Shown here piece after piece: positions 7,363-14,246 of a DNA stretch of 15,063 nt. The notes under the pieces are model-generated. The model saw only the letters and a list, made by a program, of their open reading frames with translations, had not been told where the DNA came from and searched no databases. This stretch comes from DASYSL01 sp036003365 (lineage in GTDB: Bacteria > Eisenbacteria > RBG-16-71-46 > DASYSL01). Each line of letters begins with the position of its first letter. The first letter of the stretch is position 1. The stretch lies in contig DASYSL010000197.1 of NCBI GenBank assembly GCA_036003365.1, positions 1 to 15,063 on the forward strand. The letters run 5' to 3'. Position numbers and translations under genes: made by a program.

Positions 7363-9196
7363 CGCTCGCCTCCGCTTCCTCCACCGGGTGCAACCGCTCC
7401 ACGACGCGCTCGGCCACCGGGCGCGGCACCCCGCCGCGCTTCACGATCTCGTCCACGTCAGCCGCGCGCAGCGCGTCCACGCTGCCGAAGCGCGCGAGCA
7501 GGGCGCGCCGCCGGGCCGGCCCCACCCCCTGCACGTCGTCCAGCACCGAGCGCACGGTGCGCCGGCGCCGGAGCTTGCGGTGATAGGTGACGGCGAAGCG
7601 GTGCGCCTCGTCGCGAATGTGCATGAGCAGACGCAACGCCAGACTGCGCCGCGGCAGGCTCAAGCTCCCGCCGCCCGGGCGCACGATCGTCTCCTCGCGC
7701 TTGGCCAGGCCGACGAGCGGCAAGCCGCTCAAGCCCAGCACGGCGAGAGCCGACGCGGCCGCGCCCACCTGGCCGATGCCGCCGTCGATGACCACGAGAT
7801 CCGGCCGCGGCAGCTCGCCCGTGGCCACACGCGCGAAGTAGCGGGACACGGCCTCGTGCATGAGCGCGAAATCATCGGGACCCTGGCCCTTCATGCGCAT
7901 GCGCCGGTAGTCGCTGCGCCGGGGCTGGCCGTTCTCGAACACCACCGCCGAAGCCACCGAGTCGGTCTCGCCCAGATTCGAGATGTCGAAGCACACGAGC
8001 CGGAACGCCGGGCGCTCGAGACCGAGCGCGCGCTGCAGCTCGTAGACGTCCTTGGTGTAGCGGCCGCGCCGCCCGGCCTGGCGCGCCAGCCGCGCTTCCA
8101 GCGCCACGGTGGCATTCTCCTGCGCCAGCTCGGTGAGCCGCCGCCCGCGACCGCGAGCCACCACGTGCAAGCGGATCTTGCGCCCCGAGCGCGCCAGCGC
8201 GTCCTCGATCACGCTCGCGTCCTCGAGCTTCTGCGGCAGCCACAACTCGCGCGGCGGCGACTCGGCGCGCAAATAGTTCTGGAGCACGAACTCGCTCAGG
8301 AGATCGCCCGCGGTCGATCCGCGCGCCCCGCCCAGGAAACGCGTGTCGCGTCCCATGACGCGGCCTTCGCGGATCTGGAGCACGGCCACGCAGGCGTCGT
8401 TGTCTTGCCAGGCGACGCCGAGCGCGTCGGCGTCGTGTCCCGCCGGCCCGGTCATGCGCTGGCTCTGCGCCAGGCGGTCGAGCAGGCCGAGCTGATCGCG
8501 CCAGCGCGCCGCCCGCTCGTACTCGCGCACCTCGGCGGCGCGTCGCATCTCCTCCGTCACCCAGCCGCGCACGTCGTCGTGCTTGCCCGAGAGGAAGAGG
8601 CTCATGCCCTCGACCAGCCGCGCGTACGCTTCCGGCATCACGCCGGCGCGCGAGTAGCAGGGACCGACGCAGCGGCGGATGTGGTAGTTCAAGCACGGCC
8701 GGTCCGCTTTGACGTACTGGTCGAAGTTGGCGCAGGTGCGCAGCGGAAAGACGCGGCGCAGGACGCGCAGCGTGGAGCGCAGGGCGCCGACGTCGGTATA
8801 GGGACCGAAATAGCGCGAGCCGTCTTCCACCACCTTCCGGGTGATCGAGAGACGGGGAACCCGCTCCGCCACCGTCAACTTGACCCAAGGGAACGTCTTG
8901 TCGTCCTTGAGCCGGATGTTGAAGGTCGGGCGATGCTCCCGCACGAGGGTCGATTCCAGCATGAGAGCCTCGGCTTCGCTCTCGGTGACGATGAAATCGA
9001 GCTCGGTCGCGAGACGCAACAAACGCGCCGTCTTCGGGTGATCGACGGCGGGCGGCTGCAAGTAGCTCTTGCCGCGATGGTCGAGACGCTTGGCTTTGCC
9101 TACATAGAGGACACGTCCGCGCGCATCCTTCATGAGGTAAACACCGGGTCGCGGAGGTAGCCGGTCGACCGCTTCCCTTAGGCTCACCTGAGCCAA
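7343..9196 (-). CDS. uvrC: UvrABC system protein C (excinuclease subunit C)
   Basis: A full-length 617-aa UvrC, which makes both incisions in nucleotide excision repair. Domains in order: GIY-YIG nuclease (about 13-95; Y20, Y31, R41, E81, N93), a cysteine cluster C155, C168, C176, C180 that binds an iron-sulfur cluster in studied UvrC proteins, the UVR motif that contacts UvrB (about 212-240), the RNase H-like nuclease with D404 (CFDISN), D471 (VIDGG) and H532 (EAHRFAVTYHRK), and the helix-hairpin-helix pair at about 553-602. All catalytic residues for both cuts are present. The start is TTG at 9196 with GGGAG about 8 bases upstream; a GTG three codons in is the main alternative. It is the first gene of the minus-strand operon and is divergent from rpsT, sharing a roughly 200-bp intergenic region. 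Confidence 0.97.
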   Translation of the reverse strand: MAQVSLREAVDRLPPRPGVYLMKDARGRVLYVGKAKRLDHRGKSYLQPPAVDHPKTARLLRLATELDFIVTESEAEALMLESTLVREHRPTFNIRLKDDKTFPWVKLTVAERVPRLSITRKVVEDGSRYFGPYTDVGALRSTLRVLRRVFPLRTCANFDQYVKADRPCLNYHIRRCVGPCYSRAGVMPEAYARLVEGMSLFLSGKHDDVRGWVTEEMRRAAEVREYERAARWRDQLGLLDRLAQSQRMTGPAGHDADALGVAWQDNDACVAVLQIREGRVMGRDTRFLGGARGSTAGDLLSEFVLQNYLRAESPPRELWLPQKLEDASVIEDALARSGRKIRLHVVARGRGRRLTELAQENATVALEARLARQAGRRGRYTKDVYELQRALGLERPAFRLVCFDISNLGETDSVASAVVFENGQPRRSDYRRMRMKGQGPDDFALMHEAVSRYFARVATGELPRPDLVVIDGGIGQVGAAASALAVLGLSGLPLVGLAKREETIVRPGGGSLSLPRRSLALRLLMHIRDEAHRFAVTYHRKLRRRRTVRSVLDDVQGVGPARRRALLARFGSVDALRAADVDEIVKRGGVPRPVAERVVERLHPVEEAEASGGGTAA

Positions 9197-9263
9197 GGCG
9201 TCTGCTCCCGTCTGCGGCTTGAGGTCGGGCCGTGGGGCAACGGCGAAATCCGCGCGAGCAAAG

Positions 9264-9292
9264 AGGCTAACACGCGGCGGTCCGGCTCACAA
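9264..9292 (-). promoter_or_regulatory. candidate sigma70-type promoter for the uvrC operon
   Basis: On the minus strand TTGTGA (9292-9287) is followed after exactly 17 bp by TAGCCT (9269-9264). The -35 is a fair match and the -10 is poor. The position, about 60 bp before the TTG of uvrC, is suitable. No LexA-like box was recognised by eye. Confidence 0.35.
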
Positions 9293-9312
9293 CCTCGGGG
9301 TGGAGAGTCGCC

Positions 9313-9341
9313 TTGACGTCCGGGAACGCACTGGATAGATT
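9313..9341 (+). promoter_or_regulatory. sigma70-type promoter for rpsT
   Basis: TTGACG at 9313-9318, a 17-bp spacer and TAGATT at 9336-9341 form a good housekeeping promoter. Transcription would start near 9348, giving an rpsT leader of about 45 nt that carries the AGGAGG ribosome-binding site at 9384-9389. It is back to back with the weaker uvrC candidate. Confidence 0.7.
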
Positions 9342-9393
9342 GGGTCAACCCCTTACGATTCCGTCTGTTCAGCCTGATCCCCTAGGAGGATTC

Positions 9394-9651
9394 GTGCCTC
9401 ATCACAAGTCAGCCAAGAAGCGGGTGCGCACCAACGAAGTGCGTCGCCTCCGAAACGTGGAAGACAAGTCGCGCGTGCGCGGCGCCATCAAGGCCGTCCG
9501 CTCGGCGGCCACTCGCGAGGAAGCCCAGGCCGCCCTCAAGAGCGCCGTCTCGACCCTCGATCGCGCCGCCAAGAAAGGTGTTCTCAAGTCCGGCACCGCC
9601 GATCGACAGAAGTCCCGCCTCACCGTGAGCGTGTCCAAGCGCTTCGCGTGA
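9394..9651 (+). CDS. rpsT: 30S ribosomal protein S20
   Basis: An 85-aa, strongly basic helical protein of normal S20 length that binds 16S rRNA early in small-subunit assembly. The N-terminal core HHKSAKKRVRTNEVRRLRN and the C-terminal GVLKSGTADRQKSRL are typical of the family. The true start is the GTG at 9394, four bases after AGGAGG (9384-9389). The frame is open upstream, but that stretch covers the promoter and leader. A weak start codon is notable because E. coli rpsT starts with UUG and is autoregulated at translation; the GTG here could have a similar use, which is inference. The stop overlaps the GTG of the next gene (GTGA), suggesting translational coupling to an exported protein. 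Confidence 0.97.
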   Translation: MPHHKSAKKRVRTNEVRRLRNVEDKSRVRGAIKAVRSAATREEAQAALKSAVSTLDRAAKKGVLKSGTADRQKSRLTVSVSKRFA

Positions 9652-10127
9652 TTGGTCTTCCCCGTCCGTGGGTGGCCGCGGCCTGCGCCCTTCTCCTGGC
9701 TCCGGCGACGGCATCTGCGGACGGGCTTCGATGGTCCCCTCCATCGTACTCCCAAAAGGTCGAAACCTCTCCCGCAGAATCGTCGTCCAAGACCCCGGGC
9801 TGGCTCCTGCTCGGCGGCGGGCTGGCGCTCGACATCGGCTCGTTCGTCCTTGCCGGCAAGGCGGATGACGCATACCGCGAGTATCAGGCAGGCACCGATC
9901 CGGAAGCTCTCGCCCAGTCGTACGACGACGCGGTGCGCTACGACCGGCTGGCCAGCGCGTCCTTGATTATTGGCCAGGTGGCCATCGGCGCCGGCCTGTA
10001 CTACCTGCTCATCAAGCACTCGAAGAGCTCGGACGCGGGCGACCTGGGTTACGCGCCCGCGCCCGCGCATCACGAGCCGCGCTTGAGCGTGGGGCCCGGC
10101 GGGCTCGCTCTCACCGTGCGTTTCTGA
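9648..10127 (+). CDS. small exported or membrane protein of unknown function
   Basis: A 159-aa protein whose GTG start overlaps the rpsT stop codon by 4 bp. A signal peptide is clear (hydrophobic 9-20, likely cut after ASA at 24). Two further hydrophobic helices at about 51-70 and 101-122 flank a polar, Tyr/Asp/Ala-rich segment (71-100, with AYREYQAGTDPEALAQSYDDA) that looks like a single TPR-like helical hairpin. The C-terminus SVGPGGLALTVRF ends in Phe and may be beta-like. I do not recognise a named family; similar helix - AYxxYxxATDP - helix proteins are familiar as uncharacterised envelope proteins in FCB-type genomes. A later in-frame GTG (residue 9) would remove part of the signal peptide. 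The stop and the next ATG share one base (TGATG), so this and the following lipoprotein gene are probably co-translated. Confidence 0.78.
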   Translation: MIGLPRPWVAAACALLLAPATASADGLRWSPPSYSQKVETSPAESSSKTPGWLLLGGGLALDIGSFVLAGKADDAYREYQAGTDPEALAQSYDDAVRYDRLASASLIIGQVAIGAGLYYLLIKHSKSSDAGDLGYAPAPAHHEPRLSVGPGGLALTVRF

Positions 10128-11386
10128 TGCGAGGGCGCCGCGTCTTTCTCGGACTCGCCGCGCTCGCCCTCGTGGGCGCCGCCGGCTGCTCGAACCGCCT
10201 GCGCGACAATCCCTTCGATCCCGGCAATCCCGAGACGGGCGGGCGCCCTCCCGGATTCACCGCCATCGCCGGCGAGGCGCGCGTGCTCTTGAGCTGGAAT
10301 CTCGTCGTCTCCGACCAGCTCGCGGGCTACGAGATCTTTCGCCGGGCGCCGGGCGACACCGGCTTCGTGCTCTTGAATCCGCTCGTGACACCCGATCAGA
10401 CGAGCTTGGTCGACAGCGGCTTGGTGGACGACTCGACCTACGCCTATCGCCTTCGCTTCGTGCTCACCGACGGCAGCCGCGGCACCTCGTCGGACGCCAT
10501 GGCGCGCCCGGGCCCGGAGCAGATCTGGGTCGCCGACGCCTCGACCGGCTTCATCACGCGCGTGTCGCCCGATGGCCGCGCCCGAGTGTTCATTCTGCCC
10601 GGGCTCGAGACCCCGAGCTTCGTGGGCGTCGAGCCGGCGCAGGGACGCGTGTGGTCGACGAGCCGCGATCAGGGCATCGTCGCCGTGTGGACCGCCAATG
10701 GCACGCTCGTCACCGTCAACGGAACGCTCGGCGCGCCCGGGCGCGTGGCGCCGATTCCCAGCACCAACGACGCCTGGATCTGCGACGAGCGCGTGGGCGC
10801 GGTGCTGCGCTTCAATTCCGGGGCCGGGGTGACCGCGAGCGCCACGGACTTCAATTTGCCGAGCGACGTGGCGGTGGCTGGAACCGGCGCCTGGGTCGCC
10901 GACCGCGAGGGTCGGCGCCTCGTGCACCTCACCTCGGCGGCGACCATCGATTTCGAGGAAGCCGTGCGCGACAAGCCATGGCGCCTGGCCTACGACTTCG
11001 TGAACCAGGATCTGTGGGTGAGCTACACGGAAGCCGGTGCGGTCGAATGCCGGAACAGCGCCGGCGCGCTGCGCTTCCGTATCGAAGATCTGGCCCGCCC
11101 CTTCACCATCTCGTTCGACACCGCGCGCGGCGTGGCGTGGATCGCGGAGGCGGCGGGCGACGAGGTCATCGCCTTCGATCGCTCGGGCGCCAAGCTGCGC
11201 ACGATCCCTGTCGTCCAGCCCCGCGGCGTGGCCGTGAACACGCGCACCGGCGAAGTGTGGGTGACGTCCCTGGGCGCCGGCGAGGGCACCGGCACGTTGC
11301 AGCACTTCGCCCCCGACGGCACCTTGCTCAGCCAGCTCGGATTGTTCGTGCGGCCGTCGGCGGTGGATCTCGATGCTGGGCCCTAG
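10127..11386 (+). CDS. lipoprotein with FN3 domain and NHL/SMP-30-like beta-propeller
   Basis: A 419-aa exported lipoprotein. Residues 1-21 form a lipoprotein signal peptide with C21 (VGAAGC) as the lipidated residue, followed by a linker containing NPFDPGNPETGG. A fibronectin type III-like domain is at about 43-127 (FTAIAGEARVLLSWN...GYEIFRRAPG...YAYRLRFVLTDG). From about 131 to the end, short repeats of the type IWVADASTGFITRVSPDG, WICDERVGAVLRF, AWVADREGRRLVHL, AWIAEAAGDEVIAFDRSGAKL and VWVTSLGAGEGTGTLQHFAPDG form blades of an NHL/SMP-30-like propeller. No catalytic residues are obvious, so a binding or scaffold role at the cell surface or in the periplasm is likely. It ends 3 bp from the stop of the convergent gene. 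Product class is firm, function unknown. Confidence 0.85.
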   Translation: MRGRRVFLGLAALALVGAAGCSNRLRDNPFDPGNPETGGRPPGFTAIAGEARVLLSWNLVVSDQLAGYEIFRRAPGDTGFVLLNPLVTPDQTSLVDSGLVDDSTYAYRLRFVLTDGSRGTSSDAMARPGPEQIWVADASTGFITRVSPDGRARVFILPGLETPSFVGVEPAQGRVWSTSRDQGIVAVWTANGTLVTVNGTLGAPGRVAPIPSTNDAWICDERVGAVLRFNSGAGVTASATDFNLPSDVAVAGTGAWVADREGRRLVHLTSAATIDFEEAVRDKPWRLAYDFVNQDLWVSYTEAGAVECRNSAGALRFRIEDLARPFTISFDTARGVAWIAEAAGDEVIAFDRSGAKLRTIPVVQPRGVAVNTRTGEVWVTSLGAGEGTGTLQHFAPDGTLLSQLGLFVRPSAVDLDAGP

Positions 11387-11389
11387 GCT

Positions 11390-14236
11390 CTAGAACAGGA
11401 ATCCGATCGTGAACTCGACCACCGTGTCGTGGCCCAGCTTGCTACCGTTGTGCAGGCGCATGAAGTCCCAGCGCAACGTCGGGAAGTAGCCGCCGCCCCC
11501 CAGATAGAATCCCGCGCCGACCGTGCCGAGCTGGTGGAACTGCTCGTGCGCGTCCCCCGCCGAGCCCATGTCGACGAAGGCCGCGCCCTGAATGTTGGGA
11601 AATTGCCACGAGGTCGGGAAGCCGAGGCGCAGGCCGCGCACCAGCGGGAAACGCAGCTCCTCCTGCCACAACAGGGCGTTCTTGCCGCGCAGGATGCGCG
11701 TCGGCCAGCCGCGCAGGCTGTAGCGCCCACCGAGATAGAAATTCTGCGCGTCGTCGCCGAACGAGCTCTGGCCCAGGAAGCGCGAAGCGAAGATGACCAT
11801 GTGCACGGGCTCGGCATAGCCGCGCCAGTCGGTGGTGACGGTGAAGTAGTCACCCGCGCCCCGGCTCAGATCGCGTGTGTAGCCGCCCGACAGATTCCAG
11901 CGCATGCCGCCGATCGGGCCGTCCCAGTTCCAGCGCGAGTTGTCGTGCACGAACGACAGGAAGTCGGACGCCAGCCACAAATCGGCGAACGTGCCGTCGC
12001 GCAACAGATGCTGCTGGGCGAAGCGCAGGACGAACGAGCCGTCGACGCGCGTGAATTTGCTCAAGGGATACGAAGCCAGGGCGCTGCCGCCGACGCGCGG
12101 CTCGCGCCGCACCACGTCCAGGTCGGTGTCGTAGGTGCGGGTCAGGCGGAAGAAGCCGAGGCCGTAGTTGAATCGCTGTTTCTGGTTGAAGTACGTCGTG
12201 CCGAATTCGAAGCCGGAGAGGAAATTGCCGAAGTCCTCGGAGTCGTTGGCGATGAACAGGTACACGGCCTCGTCGCCGAGCAGGTCGGTGAAGGCGATCT
12301 GCCCCGCGCCCGAAGCGCCGAGCGCCGGATCGAGCGAGATGCCGTTCTGGGCGATGTCGAGGCCGAAGCGGCGCGAGTAGCCCTCGGCGGGCTCGAGGGC
12401 GCGCGCGATGGGCGGCCAAAGCTCGAGATCCAGATCGACCGGCTCCTTCACCCAGCCGCTGTCCGGGTTCACGGCTTCGGGACCGGCGAGCAGCGAGTCG
12501 CTCACCGGATAACCATAAATGTGGAAGGTGAGCCGCGACTCGCCCGACCACACCACCGACTTGCCGTCACCCGACCACCCCGGCTGGTAGGCCGGGCCGA
12601 TGAAGCTGGTCAGGCGGCGGATGCGCCCCTCGCGCCATAGATAGAGGTCGTCGATGCCGGCGCGGTCGGAGAGAAACACGATCGTCTTGCCATCCGGCGA
12701 CCACACGGGCTCGCGATCGTTGTGCTTGCCGCTCGTCAGGTTGGTGAGGGCGCCGGTCGAGAGATCGAGATCGTAGAGATGGTGCCAGCCCTGCTCGCCG
12801 CCCAGCCGGTCGGAGGAGAACGCCACATGCCGGCCGTCGCGATTCACCGATGGGTCCTGCTCCTCGTAGACGTCGTCGGTGATGGCGCGGAAGATGCCGT
12901 CGGCGACATTGAGCCGGAAGAGATCGATGCGCCCGTCGGGCCGCTGGCCGGTGATCACCACGGCCGAGTCGCCGGGGAGCCACGACGGCGACATCAGGCC
13001 GACGATGCCGGGCGGCGCCCAGGTGGCGATCACCTGCCGGGTCTTGAGATCGAAGATGTGCAGCACGTCGCGGCCGCCGCGCTGCGACACCACGGCCACG
13101 CGGCCACCGTCGGAAACGCCCACGCGCGTGCGGAAGAAGTGGAAGGATTCGAACTTGGCGCTGAAGCCGCCGCGCAGCAGGCGCTCCTTCACCAGATGGT
13201 GGTTGTGCATGGTGCCGAGCACGAGATCGGCCGACGACTCGCCCGCCGAGAGATAGACCACCCGGAAGCTCGAGTCGCTGGGCGTGACCGGCACGCCGGC
13301 CGGCGCCAGGTCGAACGACTCGCCGCCGGTGATCTGGTGCGCGCCCTCGTTGGCCCAGGTGCGCTCGGCGATCTTCGGGTAGTAGCGGCGCTTGAGCTCC
13401 TGGAACCATTCGTGGTCGAGGTCGGCGAGCGACTCGCCGAAGGTCATCTTGACGATCTGCTCGAAGGTCTCCGCCTTGTACCAGTTGTCGAACATGTCGA
13501 AGATCTTGTCGCGCGAGTAGCGCTCGGCGAGCCAGAGCAGGAAGTTCTGGCCCTCCTTGTACATCTGCACCGTGCCGGTGATCTCCTCGGAATGCGTGAG
13601 CGGCAGCGCGCGGCCCGAGAGCACGGCGTCCTGGATCAGACCTTCGGCATTGCTGTCCCACGTCGTGCCGCAGAACTCGGCGAGACCCTCGGTGAACCAC
13701 AAGGGCGGGATGGCGTAGCGGTACTTCTTGTGGTCGTGGCTGATGCGCGCGAGCTTGGCGAGCTGGTAGGCGTGTGTCAGCTCGTGGCGCGTCACCCACA
13801 CCAGGCGGCTGCGCGAGCCGGTGTGCGGGATGAGCACGCGTCCCTTGATCAGCTCGGTGAGTCCGCCCGTGCCCTCCGAGATGAATCCTTGCGCCGCGTT
13901 GGTCTGCTGGAACGCCTGGTGCGACGAGTACATGAGGATCGGGATGCGATCCTTGAGGGTGAGCCGGAAGGTGGTGTCGTACTCGGCACAGGTCGATTCG
14001 GCGATGGCCGCGGCCTCGCGCGCCAGGCCCTCCTCCTCGCGATAGAAGAAGACCTCGGTGTGCTCGGTGCGGATCGAGTGCCAGTCGCGGCTGTCGTAGT
14101 GGACCTTGTTCTTGCCGAAGACCGCGGTCTGCGCGGCGGCAGACGAAGCGAGGAACGCGAGCGCGCCAAGAACAAGGAGCGGGAGTCGAAGGAATGGAAG
14201 TCGAAGGAATGCGGGGCGCATCCCGCGCGCAGGCAT
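11390..14236 (-). CDS. exported fusion: HELTH metalloprotease, TolB-like propeller, Omp85-type barrel
   Basis: A 948-aa protein with a signal peptide (hydrophobic 11-30, likely cut after AAA or AAAQ at about 35). Residues 50-290 form a peptidase-MA-like domain: zinc motif H151-E152-L-T-H155 and downstream WFTEGLAEF with E183 as expected third ligand. Residues about 320-570 carry PD40/TolB-type repeats (for example DPSVNRDGRHVAFSSDR at 461-477 and EPVWSPDGKTIVFLSDR at 509-525). From about 640 to the end the sequence is strand-rich and aromatic, with YLGGRYSLRGWP (834-845) matching the conserved RG-type loop motif of Omp85/BamA barrels and a final strand VVEFTIGFLF ending in Phe. No POTRA domains are evident. 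The ATG at 14236 has GAGGAG upstream, overlapping the dapB stop region. Likely surface or periplasmic proteolysis tethered to the outer membrane; substrate unknown. Confidence 0.87.
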   Translation of the reverse strand: MPARGMRPAFLRLPFLRLPLLVLGALAFLASSAAAQTAVFGKNKVHYDSRDWHSIRTEHTEVFFYREEEGLAREAAAIAESTCAEYDTTFRLTLKDRIPILMYSSHQAFQQTNAAQGFISEGTGGLTELIKGRVLIPHTGSRSRLVWVTRHELTHAYQLAKLARISHDHKKYRYAIPPLWFTEGLAEFCGTTWDSNAEGLIQDAVLSGRALPLTHSEEITGTVQMYKEGQNFLLWLAERYSRDKIFDMFDNWYKAETFEQIVKMTFGESLADLDHEWFQELKRRYYPKIAERTWANEGAHQITGGESFDLAPAGVPVTPSDSSFRVVYLSAGESSADLVLGTMHNHHLVKERLLRGGFSAKFESFHFFRTRVGVSDGGRVAVVSQRGGRDVLHIFDLKTRQVIATWAPPGIVGLMSPSWLPGDSAVVITGQRPDGRIDLFRLNVADGIFRAITDDVYEEQDPSVNRDGRHVAFSSDRLGGEQGWHHLYDLDLSTGALTNLTSGKHNDREPVWSPDGKTIVFLSDRAGIDDLYLWREGRIRRLTSFIGPAYQPGWSGDGKSVVWSGESRLTFHIYGYPVSDSLLAGPEAVNPDSGWVKEPVDLDLELWPPIARALEPAEGYSRRFGLDIAQNGISLDPALGASGAGQIAFTDLLGDEAVYLFIANDSEDFGNFLSGFEFGTTYFNQKQRFNYGLGFFRLTRTYDTDLDVVRREPRVGGSALASYPLSKFTRVDGSFVLRFAQQHLLRDGTFADLWLASDFLSFVHDNSRWNWDGPIGGMRWNLSGGYTRDLSRGAGDYFTVTTDWRGYAEPVHMVIFASRFLGQSSFGDDAQNFYLGGRYSLRGWPTRILRGKNALLWQEELRFPLVRGLRLGFPTSWQFPNIQGAAFVDMGSAGDAHEQFHQLGTVGAGFYLGGGGYFPTLRWDFMRLHNGSKLGHDTVVEFTIGFLF

Positions 14237-14246
14237 GGACTGCTCC

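Noticed and set aside
7289..9160. Very long plus-strand open frame antisense to uvrC (over 600 codons)
   Set aside because: It mirrors the well-supported UvrC frame; His/Ala/Arg-rich low-quality protein with no domain signature, as expected for antisense frames in GC-rich DNA.
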